Below, one piece after another: positions 33,601-41,193 of a stretch of 64,000 nucleotides of DNA; within the stretch, counting starts at the first letter, position 1, and every line of letters begins with the position of its first letter. The DNA lies in NCBI RefSeq assembly GCF_000024865.1, contig NC_013595.1:10106001-10170000 (forward strand), written 5' to 3'. The translations under genes and the position numbers were made by a program. The notes under the pieces are model-generated. The model worked only from the letters and a program-made list of their open reading frames with translations. It did not search any database and was not told the DNA's origin. The DNA is from Streptosporangium roseum DSM 43021 (GTDB taxonomy: Bacteria > Actinomycetota > Actinomycetes > Streptosporangiales > Streptosporangiaceae).

Positions 33601-36600
33601 CAGGCGATGAAGAACCGCAGCCAATGGCTGCTGACAAGCGGATTCACCTCCGAGGCGGTGCGGTACAAGACCTCTCGGCTGCACTCCACCGAAGACGCCT
33701 TCCACGTCACCTCCACTGTCCTGCGCATGGAGCCCGTGACGGGGAACAGGCCGGGGAGCAGGGAGATGCCGATCGAGACGCGCCTCCGCGACGACCTGGG
33801 GCGGCGTACGGCCACGGGCTCGACGGCACAGGAAGGCGACACGGTCAACGGTCTGGTCGGCTTGAAGATCGACGTAGGCCACTCCGACAAGATCGTCGTA
33901 AGGGCCGGCGCCAATGCCCGAATCGGAAAGAACCACTCTATAGGGGCATCTGATACAGACGTAACGAAGGTAAATTTCCTTGAAAAGGCTGACATCGTTC
34001 TCTATGACGCGGTAGTACGGCTCCATGTCACCTCGGAGAACCTGAACTCCTTCGATGTCGACGTGCGTATGGAGATGGCGCTACCGGTGCGCGAGGCGGA
34101 TCGGTTCGAGCGTGACATCTTCGGCGAGGAGCTGACCCCCGTACGGGAGGAATTCGCCAACGTTCGGGATCAGCTCGACGGGTTGCGGAACGAGCTCGCG
34201 GAGGTGCGGGAGGAGTTCGCCATCCCGCACACCGGATCCGTCCAGCCGCACGGTGAGGGCCCGCGCGCGGCGTACGAGCCCCATCCGCAGGAGCCGTTGA
34301 TGCTGGCCGCCGGACGTGGACCCGGGCTGGGCACACCGGCCCGTGTGACGGGAAGCGAGCACCTCGTCACGGGAATCCGCGCCGCCCTCCCCGAGGCCGC
34401 GCCCGACCTTCCACCGGCCGCGCTACGGCAGGTCCTCCGGGATCTCGACGCCCATTTCGGCCGTCCCGCCCTGGAATCCGACCTCACCCATCTCCTGACC
34501 GGGATCGACTACAGGACCACGGTCAGTGGCCACCACATCGAGGTTTCGGCCCGCGGCACCCTCGACGCGCTGCACGGGGCCGAAGAATATCCCCTGACGG
34601 TGAACGACCGCAGGACCGTGGGGGCCGCGCTGAACACCGGATGGACGACCGTCAAGGCGGCCGGTTTCGAGCTCTCCGGCAACCTGCGCCTCAAAGTGGA
34701 CGTGAAAGAGATATTCGGGATCAAGCTTCCCAAGTTGGGAATCGACTTCCCCAAGATGCTGGTCAGGGCGATGACGGGATCCACCGACAGGACGGCCTTC
34801 GCGTCCGGTCACAGTGTCTACCGCCGGACCGAGACCGAAGGCACGGTCACCGTGTTCAAACGGGCGGTCCCCATCGAGGTGGAACTGCGTGTCACGAAGA
34901 AGGGCGAGGAGGCCGTGGACGTCTCCTGGCGGGTGGACGGCGGCACGGCGGAGATCGTGGTGCCTCACCAGCATGTGCCGGAGCAGCCGGTGAGCGCGCA
35001 GGACGTGGCGGGTGTGGGCCGCATCGAGCCCCTGGACCGCCGTCCCGGCGACATGCTCGACCTCACCGGGCATCCCGCCGGCATCATCCGCTTCGGAGCC
35101 ATGCCCGACCTGGCCCTGGAGGTGGCCAGGGCGCACGCCGAGTGGACCGGACTGCCGTCGCCGGAGGGGCGTCGAGACGTTCCGGCCGAGATCCTGGAGC
35201 TCACCCGGTCCTCCTATCTGGAGGCGAACATCGGGTTGCTCACCTCTCCGGACGGCATGACGATCGAACTGCCCGAACACGGGGGCTGGAACCAGGCGCT
35301 GCGCGTGAAGGTCGGCATCGCCGGGCTGGAACACACCAGGTCGGGCTCGGAGGTGGAGTACGAGCATTACACGAACGCGAGCTCCAGGGTCATCACCGGC
35401 AAGGGCGACACCAGGGGCCTGGAGGCGCAGGCGATGATCGGAACGCGCTCCACCCTGGGCGATTCCGGGGAAGGCGGGACCGAGCACAAACTCGTGGCGA
35501 TGGCCGCGGCGACCTTCTCAGCCGGGCGGGCCTCGAACGAGAGCGCCTATGCCGGTGGCGCGGACGTCGCCCGCGCCACCTACGGCGCCGACTCACACTG
35601 GTACCGCGGCGATCTGGTCGTGGAGGTGACCCCGATCCGGTGGAAGGGCAGCTCGGTCGAGCAGGGCCAGACCACCGGCCTCCGGGTGAACAAGATCATG
35701 GACTTCATGACGCCGGACCGGATGGCGCGGCACCTCGGACTGGAGGGGCCCGCCCCCGCCGAGGCCGTCGTGCCGGCGCCCCGCGCCTACGTCTCCCCCG
35801 AACTGGCGATGAGCTCGGCGCACGTCGAGCATCTCGCCGCGGGGAAGGTGCTCCCGGAGCTCGTCAAGATCTTCCACAAGCAGCGGATCCTGTTCGAAGG
35901 CGAGGAGCTCACGACAGGCCCGGTCATGGAGGCCCTGCGTTCCCAGTACAACGAGCAGGCCCTGTCGGCGAACCTGCTGTCGCTCCGTACCGGAGTGACG
36001 ACCTGGATCCCCGTCGAGCGTGGCCGTGGTCTCACCGACTACGTAGGGGTCCGGGTCAAGGCCGTGGTGCTGGACGGCGCGCACACCGCGGAACGTCCCG
36101 ACGTCAAGCTCATGCTCCGCAGTGAGAACCTCAGCGGCGCCGGCACCATGCACGAGGCCGGTTCCAGCCATGGAGCCAGAGCGCTCGCGCGCTACGGCAG
36201 GTATGCCGAAAGCACCATCGGCGGAGCCGAGATGTCGGCCAGGAGCATCTCCGACTCCGGAACCTCGCACGTCCGCAACGACAACGTGAAGGAGATCAAC
36301 CGGGTTCAGACCTACGACCTTTCACACGAGTTCACCCACCCCGTCCGGTACGAGATCGAGGTGGTGCGCAGTCAGGAGCCGCCGCCCGGCCTGGAGCATC
36401 TGGCCCGCGGGGTCCGCGGCGCCCTGCACAAATGGGCGGAGCTGACCGGCAACGACGCGGCCGAGAGGTTCTGGGACAGGCGTCATCCGGCATCCACGTC
36501 CACCGGGGTGGCGGACGGCGAGCTCCGCCTGATCGTGCCCGAACACGTCACCGTGCCGGTCGCCGAGGGCACACCGGTTACGGCGCAGACGGTCGTCACA

Positions 36601-37335
36601 GGCGAGGCGCCACGCTGGTCGAGGCCTGTCACCCCCCTCGCCGTGAACGCGACGCTGGGCGAGGTCGCCAACCAGGTCACCGTTCCGGCGGCCCTCCTGA
36701 TCGAGCAGTGGGCCCCGGTCGCCGCCCTGCCGCCGAAACTTCAGGGACCGGTGCCCCGGCTGTCCGACCGCCCCCTCGGATACGAGCTCAGCCGTCCGCT
36801 CGGCATGCTCCTCGACGAGGCCGGCAGCCCGAGGGCGACGCGCGCCAACCTGAAGGCGCTGCTCGCGCACGAGTATGTGATCCCCGGTCTCGGGAAGGTC
36901 GGACTCCAGGTCCTGCGTGCCGAACCGGTCGCCGAGGCGTCGATCAAACAACGCGTGTACAGCCAGACGATGACGAGCACCGGCCATGGCCACAGCGACA
37001 GCAGGGAACGAGAGGGCCACGTGGGCCTGTCCGCCGGCCCGACCTCCGAGAGCACCGTGGGCATCCTCGGTACCGGCGGAGGACGGGGGTCCGGTGAGGA
37101 GACAGGGTCGCGGAACAGCAACATCCGCGAACGCAACCTGGAGGCGAGCACCGAGACCACGTACTACCGATGCGCCACCAGCCTCGTCTTCCACGGCGAG
37201 GGAAGAGACTTGATGATCGATGTCCCCGACGGGCTGTACATACGGCTCTCGGCCGCCGATGTCGAGCGGCTCAACCGCGAGCACCCCGGGTTCATCTTCT
37301 CCCCGCAGGACGGGAACCGGACGACGGCGCCGTAG
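30694..37335 (+). CDS. giant modular protein with WXG100/CpnT-like N terminus (type VII-associated)
   Basis: 2213 residues. Residues 1-110 are helical with GPGWKGEA (WxG turn at 66-68), as in WXG100-like/CpnT N-terminal domains. A TM helix spans about 121-143. A Gly/Ala-rich hydrophobic region (about 210-305) could insert in membranes. A 370-residue Pro-rich linker (about 322-690) contains a perfect 21-residue duplication. From about 700 to the end, strand-rich modules recur every 220-290 residues, each introduced by a helix with a double-Leu turn (near 756, 979, 1260, 1515, 1760, 2053). A coiled-coil patch lies near 1140-1180. No known C-terminal toxin or enzyme domain and no immunity-like gene follows. 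Function unknown; a secreted or surface structural protein is an inference. Confidence 0.85.
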   Translation: MGLNLDFVPDLVRSVAPALAGGAFPKADVDRIMREADALDQIAVMISRIEAEDVDRLLASLRGPGWKGEAKNALQAVLAELSQEAPQGDVSGKALLKRLEDSIRAEAANLREYGVQMEHTQWMIYASLALLALAIARLLVWIYVNGPGVLAAIYERTLLTKMSIDELKRQMLANMRRFAAIMGGLDLAVQTAQKDWGHREHYDVGSLLLSTGSGALTGAVFTGMDFGLSRLLAREVRYVASSAELALREKVAAFGQALYGRALMGGVAGTVGSAPGLAMSGQLDSSHLFYSFVSGVVGGLDVPAGARVSYHPMAAVAELGGSPAGDRSGSYGTPSPGSGGPSAFPHTGEAVRPADPAPSAHQTSHTTPAGHGAVIQPSHTTLAGVTDPSPVQMNHAGPAPDGGRPESASTVTRHAPPAESRPDPVRIDAGTVVYPAGTPTPAPRGDGGPGRSGSGEGEGSGGRPNGSGDRPAGTGQTIVGEVVRRQDSPPPAAPGDTAHGTATSPRQPNEVDLPGDRTGEATAATPRQPNEVDLPGDRTGEATAAPHQAAAPVRPAPPLLHPSVPPVPHDDQTQTDTAAVADRSAPGSGDGQRETPGAPQSPPHGPGRTGISPAPRPSIDELINQGQGNAVQLITPERPPVRSVPTGDLPSARQERPSGDPVPTTGNSGRPGVVATVPPAQPPTINPPRYVEIGAVGETALHEVRIPADPADAAQKWVDGIPGDLSPEIRTKIKTWLADQLSNADREKWTDLLQRGAALSVGDDVVYLKPAMRDFSPAQTPDGPRPYPVSFGGDGVESRGSVSRNSTRTTGVAKMWDTTDEVEALALPGVGVRHSSRASDTRSVDVMSGRKQVAYQHDFFDAGLSFGIYRNGSEIPYGAGVPDLSVVVPFPSDFRRTGQLTGNDGPPALPRHEVPPAAARRIPDHGVLVTAVDTRPLALEVQRRLVEAGVPSHQVVKIVDHLMSTAHSEQAMKNRSQWLLTSGFTSEAVRYKTSRLHSTEDAFHVTSTVLRMEPVTGNRPGSREMPIETRLRDDLGRRTATGSTAQEGDTVNGLVGLKIDVGHSDKIVVRAGANARIGKNHSIGASDTDVTKVNFLEKADIVLYDAVVRLHVTSENLNSFDVDVRMEMALPVREADRFERDIFGEELTPVREEFANVRDQLDGLRNELAEVREEFAIPHTGSVQPHGEGPRAAYEPHPQEPLMLAAGRGPGLGTPARVTGSEHLVTGIRAALPEAAPDLPPAALRQVLRDLDAHFGRPALESDLTHLLTGIDYRTTVSGHHIEVSARGTLDALHGAEEYPLTVNDRRTVGAALNTGWTTVKAAGFELSGNLRLKVDVKEIFGIKLPKLGIDFPKMLVRAMTGSTDRTAFASGHSVYRRTETEGTVTVFKRAVPIEVELRVTKKGEEAVDVSWRVDGGTAEIVVPHQHVPEQPVSAQDVAGVGRIEPLDRRPGDMLDLTGHPAGIIRFGAMPDLALEVARAHAEWTGLPSPEGRRDVPAEILELTRSSYLEANIGLLTSPDGMTIELPEHGGWNQALRVKVGIAGLEHTRSGSEVEYEHYTNASSRVITGKGDTRGLEAQAMIGTRSTLGDSGEGGTEHKLVAMAAATFSAGRASNESAYAGGADVARATYGADSHWYRGDLVVEVTPIRWKGSSVEQGQTTGLRVNKIMDFMTPDRMARHLGLEGPAPAEAVVPAPRAYVSPELAMSSAHVEHLAAGKVLPELVKIFHKQRILFEGEELTTGPVMEALRSQYNEQALSANLLSLRTGVTTWIPVERGRGLTDYVGVRVKAVVLDGAHTAERPDVKLMLRSENLSGAGTMHEAGSSHGARALARYGRYAESTIGGAEMSARSISDSGTSHVRNDNVKEINRVQTYDLSHEFTHPVRYEIEVVRSQEPPPGLEHLARGVRGALHKWAELTGNDAAERFWDRRHPASTSTGVADGELRLIVPEHVTVPVAEGTPVTAQTVVTGEAPRWSRPVTPLAVNATLGEVANQVTVPAALLIEQWAPVAALPPKLQGPVPRLSDRPLGYELSRPLGMLLDEAGSPRATRANLKALLAHEYVIPGLGKVGLQVLRAEPVAEASIKQRVYSQTMTSTGHGHSDSREREGHVGLSAGPTSESTVGILGTGGGRGSGEETGSRNSNIRERNLEASTETTYYRCATSLVFHGEGRDLMIDVPDGLYIRLSAADVERLNREHPGFIFSPQDGNRTTAP
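32204..32329. repeat. two tandem 63-bp repeats in the giant gene linker
   Basis: The second copy starts at 32267, exactly 63 bp after the first, with near-complete identity. It duplicates the 21-residue stretch PRQPNEVDLPGDRTGEATAA plus one residue in the Pro-rich linker. Confidence 0.93.
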
Positions 37336-37356
37336 TGGCCGGTCCATGCGGGTGTC

Positions 37357-37809
37357 TCATTCGCCCCGGTAGCGCCGCCCCAGCGCTCCCACGAAGGCTC
37401 CGAGCAGGCGGGCGAACTCCCGCTGGTCGTGCTCCGGCCAGTCGCGCATCGCCGTACCGAAGATCTCGCGCCGGAACCGGTGGACCCGGTCGGCCTGCTC
37501 GACACCCGGGCCGGTGAGCTCCAGGGTGCTGCGGCGGCCGTCCTCGGGGTCGGCCACCCGCCGCAACAGCCCGGCGTCGACGGCACGGGCCACCAGGCGG
37601 CTGGCGCGGGGCTGATCGATGCCCATGCGGTCGGCGACGGAGCCGACCGTCGCCGCCCCGGGGCCCTCCTCCACCGCGTCGATCACGCCGAACAGCGCGG
37701 GGTCGATCCGGGTGTCGCCGGCGACGCGCTGGATCGCGCGGCGGCTCTGGCTGCGCCGGATCGCCACCATCGCCCGTTCGACGGCGGCGACCGCCTGAGA
37801 GTCTTCCAT
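37357..37809 (-). CDS. MarR-family transcriptional regulator
   Basis: A 150-residue winged-helix protein: dimerisation helix (AVAAVERAMVAIRRSQSRRA), helix-turn-helix TVGSVADRMGIDQPRASRLV, wing with DPEDGRRSTLELT. ATG 37809 is the start. It is divergent from a second MarR-like gene, with a perfect 18-bp palindrome 11 bp upstream inside its promoter, so autorepression is likely. Ligand unknown. It converges on the giant gene with a 21-bp gap. Confidence 0.9.
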   Translation of the reverse strand: MEDSQAVAAVERAMVAIRRSQSRRAIQRVAGDTRIDPALFGVIDAVEEGPGAATVGSVADRMGIDQPRASRLVARAVDAGLLRRVADPEDGRRSTLELTGPGVEQADRVHRFRREIFGTAMRDWPEHDQREFARLLGAFVGALGRRYRGE

Positions 37810-37820
37810 GTCCCGATAAT

Positions 37821-37838
37821 ACATGTATAAATACATGT
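37821..37838. promoter_or_regulatory. MarR operator candidate, 18-bp perfect palindrome
   Basis: ACATGTAT-AA-ATACATGT lies in the AT-rich 69-bp gap between two divergent MarR genes. On the minus strand a TTGACA (37846-37841) precedes it and TATTAT follows, so a bound dimer would cover the promoter of the left gene. Confidence 0.82.
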
Positions 37839-37878
37839 TATTGTCAAAGTACATATAGATTCCGCGAAGGGCGGCACC

Positions 37879-38307
37879 ATGGAAGTCTCCGAGATCACCG
37901 GTCAGCGGCGGCCGATCGGCTACTGGATCAAACACCTCCACGAACTGGCCGAGTCGTCCTTCGAGAAGCTCCTCACCGAGGAGCACCTGACCCGCCGCCA
38001 CTGGCAGGTGATGAACGTCGTCGCCAGGGAGCCCAGCACGGTCGAGAGCATCGACGCCGAGCTCAGCCCCTTCCTCACCGCCGAGCAGCCGTCCCTGCGT
38101 CCCCTCGCCCGGGAGCTGCGCGAGCGCGGCTGGCTCGACGGCGACGGGGAGCTCTCCCTCACCGAGGCGGGGGCCCGCGCGCACGCGGACCTGCTCGGGA
38201 AGGTGACCGCCACCCGCGCCCGGCTCACCGACGGCATCAGCGTCGAGGAGTACCGGGCCACGATCGATGTGCTGAGCCGGATGTCGGCCAACATGGGCGG
38301 CCAGTAG
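37879..38307 (+). CDS. second MarR-like winged-helix protein
   Basis: A 142-residue protein with MarR layout: RPIGYWIKHLHELAESSFEKLL dimer helix, RRHWQVMNVVAREPSTVESI, a degenerate recognition region, wing GWLDGDGELSLTEAG and C-terminal helices. It lacks the usual conserved DxRxxR wing and has DGDGE instead, so DNA binding may differ. It is divergent from the first MarR gene and shares the palindrome region. Its stop abuts the tail of a reductase pseudogene on the other strand. Possible roles are a ligand-sensing or heterodimer partner; unproven. Confidence 0.82.
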   Translation: MEVSEITGQRRPIGYWIKHLHELAESSFEKLLTEEHLTRRHWQVMNVVAREPSTVESIDAELSPFLTAEQPSLRPLARELRERGWLDGDGELSLTEAGARAHADLLGKVTATRARLTDGISVEEYRATIDVLSRMSANMGGQ

Positions 38308-38511
38308 CCGGCGGTGAAGCGCTCCCGGACGGATGAGCCCTTCGCCAGCGTGTCGACGAGGGCGGCGGCGAAGTCCGGGAGCGTGATCCGGGCGTCAGGG
38401 CCGCCGAGAGGCGTCCCTGGCGACGGCCGTGACCTCGTGGCCGCGCTCGCGGGCCTCACGGACGACGGCGGAGCCGATGTGCCCGCCGGCCCCGACGACT
38501 GCGATCTTCAT
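38308..38511 (-). pseudogene. NAD(P)-binding reductase remnant with internal deletion
   Basis: From ATG 38511 the frame gives MKIAVVGAGGHIGSAVVREA and runs to VARDASRRP before a stop at 38395, the first 38 residues of an NmrA/YwnB-like NAD(P)-binding protein. Immediately after, in another frame, DARITLPDFAAALVDTLAKG followed by SSVRERFTAGY matches the C-terminal end of the same family, without its stop codon. About 130 or more central residues are missing. The ATG overlaps the hydrolase stop (ATGA), showing it was once the second gene of that operon. Confidence 0.8.
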
Positions 38512-39368
38512 TTGCTGCCCTCTCCGGCACGCTCGAGGAAGTCGGCGATCAGGGGGGCGATCTGTGGCAACTTCTCTTCGAGTGCGAAATGCCCGGTGTC
38601 GAACAGGTGCAACTCCGCTCCCGGCACATCCTTGAGGAAAGCCCGCGCCCCCTCCTCCACGAAGAAGGGGTCGTTCCGTCCCCACACGATCAGGGTCGGC
38701 GGCCGGTGTTCACGCAGCCACGCCTGCCACTCGGGGTAGAGCGCGACATTGCTCTTGTAGTCGAACGCCAGGTCGATCTGGATCTCCTTGCGGCCCGGCA
38801 GGTCGAGGAAGTGCTGGTCGAGGGTCCATCCGTCGGGGGCGATCGCGGCGGGATCGGACGCGCCGCCCTCGTACTGCCCCCTGGTGGCCTCCAGGGTCAG
38901 CAGCGGGAGCACCTGCTCCTCCTCGCCCGGCCCCAGGGCGACGAACCCCCGCGCCGCCTCGCTCAGCCCCTCCTCGTAGACGTTGCCGTTCTGCACGACC
39001 AGGCCCGCGATCCACTCCGGACGCCGTACGGCCAGGCGGAACCCCACCGGCGCCCCGAAGTCGAACGCGTAGAGCACGAACCGGTCCAGCCCGAGCCTGT
39101 CCACGAACCCCTCGACCACGTCGGCGAGGCGGTCGAAGGAGTAGCCGAACCCGGCCGGCGCCTCGCTGTGCCCGAAGCCGGGGTAGTCCGGCGCGACCAG
39201 GTGGTAACGGGTGCCGAGGGCGTCGATCAACCGGGCGAACTGGTGGGACGCGGACGGGAAGCCGTGCAGCAGGAGCAGCGTGGGCGCGTCGCGGGGGCCC
39301 GCCTCCCGGTAGAAGACGCGGACCCCGTCCACGTCCACCGACCGGTGGGCAACGTTTGGCACATCCAT
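38508..39368 (-). CDS. alpha/beta hydrolase (epoxide hydrolase / haloalkane dehalogenase-like)
   Basis: A 286-residue enzyme. LLLHGFPSASHQF holds the HG oxyanion segment, FDFGAPVGFRLA is the nucleophile elbow with an Asp in place of Ser, WGRNDPFF carries the acid and FDTGHFALEE the catalytic His. An Asp nucleophile indicates an epoxide hydrolase or dehalogenase-type reaction. The start at 39368 is preferred because the mapped promoter would begin transcription at about 39394, inside a longer frame. The substrate is unknown. A decayed reductase gene follows, overlapping by 4 bp. Confidence 0.88.
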   Translation of the reverse strand: MDVPNVAHRSVDVDGVRVFYREAGPRDAPTLLLLHGFPSASHQFARLIDALGTRYHLVAPDYPGFGHSEAPAGFGYSFDRLADVVEGFVDRLGLDRFVLYAFDFGAPVGFRLAVRRPEWIAGLVVQNGNVYEEGLSEAARGFVALGPGEEEQVLPLLTLEATRGQYEGGASDPAAIAPDGWTLDQHFLDLPGRKEIQIDLAFDYKSNVALYPEWQAWLREHRPPTLIVWGRNDPFFVEEGARAFLKDVPGAELHLFDTGHFALEEKLPQIAPLIADFLERAGEGSK

Positions 39369-39400
39369 CTCACATGCTTCTTTCCCTAGAAGATGCATTA

Positions 39401-39430
39401 GTTATAGCCCGCCGACTTCTAACGTGTCAA
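39401..39430 (-). promoter_or_regulatory. promoter of the alpha/beta hydrolase gene
   Basis: On the minus strand TTGACA (39430-39425) and TATAAC (39406-39401) are 18 bp apart. The divergent CGNR gene starts 22 bp beyond. TTCTAA and TTAGAA half-sites in the gap could be an operator for the CGNR protein. Confidence 0.78.
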
Positions 39431-39452
39431 TCGATCTCATACCATTAGAAAC

Positions 39453-40004
39453 ATGGACCTCCCGCTGACCGGCGAACCGGTCGCGCTCGACCTGCTCAAC
39501 ACCCTCGGCAACTCCCCCGACGGGCCCGTGGACCACCTGACGACGGTGGACGCGCTACGGGCATGGCTGCGAGCGCAGGCACCCCGTCTTCCCCAGCCCG
39601 GAGCGGACCTGACCGACGCCGACCTGGTGGCCGTCCTGGACCTGCGCGAGATCGTCGGCACGGTGGTCGACCACCTGCGACGAGGGGCCGAGCCTCCGGC
39701 CCCGGCGCTGCGCGCGCTGAGCGGAGCCGACCGGCTGGCCCCGCCGTATCGGACTCTGAGCTGGGAGGACAACCGGCTGGTCGTCAGCGCCGGACGCGCG
39801 GGCGACTACCGGTCCACGCTGGTCGCGACACTCGCGGGCGCGGCGATCGACCTGCTGTCCGGGCCGATCGCATCGGTACGCGGATGCGAGGGGCCCGGCT
39901 GCCGCATGCTCTTCCTGCCCGCCCATCCCCGGCGGCGCTGGTGCTCTCCCGAGCTGTGCGGCAACCGGGTCCGGGTGGCGCGCTACTACCAGCGCCACAA
40001 GTAG
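39453..40004 (+). CDS. ABATE/CGNR zinc-finger protein, probable regulator
   Basis: A 183-residue protein with an N-terminal ABATE-type domain (GEPVALDLLNTLGN, 7-20) and a C-terminal CGNR zinc finger: Cys145, Cys150, Cys164 and CGNR at 169-172. The family is thought to bind DNA and regulate stress genes. It is divergent from the hydrolase gene across an AT-rich 84-bp gap, the layout of a local regulator. The ATG has no ribosome site, and a TACCAT box 7 nt upstream would make a leaderless message. Confidence 0.9.
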   Translation: MDLPLTGEPVALDLLNTLGNSPDGPVDHLTTVDALRAWLRAQAPRLPQPGADLTDADLVAVLDLREIVGTVVDHLRRGAEPPAPALRALSGADRLAPPYRTLSWEDNRLVVSAGRAGDYRSTLVATLAGAAIDLLSGPIASVRGCEGPGCRMLFLPAHPRRRWCSPELCGNRVRVARYYQRHK

Positions 40005-40122
40005 TGAGCCGCTCCCACCTCGGCATGAGGCGGAGGCGGAGGCGGCCGGATCCGTGCCCCGGGCACCCGTCGGGACGGCCCGGATCAGGCCTCCCGGAAC
40101 CGCCTGCGGGGGGTGACGCGGA

Positions 40123-40794
40123 TCAGACTTCCCGGGACCGCCCTGCCAGCCGCCTGTGCACCTTCGCCGCGTAGGTGGGGTTGAGCGCGTCGCCGGCGTC
40201 GGGCACCCGCGGCAGCAGTCCGGGCTCGGTCGTCAGCGCGCGGAAGAGGAACCCGACCGTCACCTCGTGGGCGGGCCGGAAGACGACCTCGATGCCGTCA
40301 CCCGCCTGGATCTCTCCCGGCTCGATGACGCGGAGGTAGGCGCCGGGCATCGCGGCCTGCGTGAACCTCTTCACCCATCCCTTCTCGTCCAGCCAGCCCG
40401 CGAACGTGCGGCACGGGATGCGGGCCGAGGTGACCTCCAGGACCAGGTCCGCCCCGATCCGCCACCGCTCACCGATCAGGGCGCCGTTGACGTCAAGACC
40501 TGAGGTGGTGAGGTTCTCCCCGAAGACCCCGTTGGACAGCTCGCGCCCCAGCTCCTTCTGCCAGGTGTCGAGGTCCTCACGGGCGAAGGCGTACACCGCC
40601 TGGTGGTCGCCGCCGTGGTCGCGGAGGTCGTACACCACGTCTCCCGCGACACCGCTGCCCGCCGTACCCATCGGGCCTGGGGCGGCCACGGCGACCGGCC
40701 CCTCCACAGGACGCTTGTCGATCCCGGTGAAGTCGGCATCGGTGTAGTCGGCGGAGTGCAGGTGGGCGAGGTTCACGGAGAGAAGCAGAGGCAT
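40123..40794 (-). CDS. MOSC domain protein
   Basis: A 223-residue protein of the YiiM-like MOSC type. GDVVYDLRDHGGDHQAVYAF and GVFGENLTTSGLD are the family core, and the cysteine of ITSARIPCRTF (here VTSARIPCRTF) is the proposed sulfur carrier. MOSC proteins bind molybdenum cofactor or transfer sulfur and help reduce N-hydroxylated compounds. A TATAAA box lies 9 bp before the ATG with no ribosome site, so a near-leaderless message is likely. It is convergent with the CGNR gene. Confidence 0.92.
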   Translation of the reverse strand: MPLLLSVNLAHLHSADYTDADFTGIDKRPVEGPVAVAAPGPMGTAGSGVAGDVVYDLRDHGGDHQAVYAFAREDLDTWQKELGRELSNGVFGENLTTSGLDVNGALIGERWRIGADLVLEVTSARIPCRTFAGWLDEKGWVKRFTQAAMPGAYLRVIEPGEIQAGDGIEVVFRPAHEVTVGFLFRALTTEPGLLPRVPDAGDALNPTYAAKVHRRLAGRSREV

Positions 40795-40819
40795 AATTCG
40801 CACTTTATAAGGGGTGTGA

Positions 40820-41122
40820 GGCGTTCCTCCCACCGGCGACGCCGCGTCGCTGTTCCTCACCGGACTGCCCGCGGCGGCCGCCGACCTGGGGCTGGGCGCC
40901 GTCGTGCCCGCCGCACGGCTCATGCTCATAGCCGCGCGGCTCAAGCTCATGACCGCGCGGCTCAAGCTCATGACCGCGCGGCTCAAGCTCATGACCGCGC
41001 GGCTCAAGCTCATGACCGCACTGCCCGCCGGACTGCGTGAACAGCTCACCCGCACCCTCGGTGCCCTGGCCCGGGTCTACCGGCGGGCGGCACGTCCACA
41101 CGGTCCTGGCCGCGGGAGGTAG
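40820..41122 (+). pseudogene. fragment of a YafY/WYL-type regulator with repeat expansion
   Basis: The open frame after a stop at 40817 reads GDAASLFLTGLPAAAADLGL, then GAVVPAARLMLIAARLKLM and ends in ALPAGLREQL and a basic tail. This matches from memory the segment between the HTH and WYL domains of YafY-like regulators (FLAGLPGPAADLGLG followed by AAQLKVLAALP). Both the HTH and the WYL domain are missing. The RLKLMTA heptad is amplified four times by a 21-bp tandem repeat. A short expressed peptide cannot be excluded. Confidence 0.6.
40932..41015. repeat. four perfect 21-bp tandem repeats
   Basis: The unit CCGCGCGGCTCAAGCTCATG plus A occurs four times without mismatch at 40932, 40953, 40974 and 40995. 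It is a multiple of three and in frame with the regulator remnant. No spacers, so not a CRISPR array. Confidence 0.95.
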
Positions 41123-41193
41123 TGCCAGGTATACCCCCGACTCTCGCTTCAGCGCCCATGTGCCCGCGAACCACCGCCGGTTCAATGATCCAC

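Noticed and set aside
36900..37335. C-terminal toxin domain in the giant protein
   Set aside because: The end continues the strand-rich module pattern and has no nuclease, deaminase or ADP-ribosyltransferase motif that I can see; no immunity-like gene follows.
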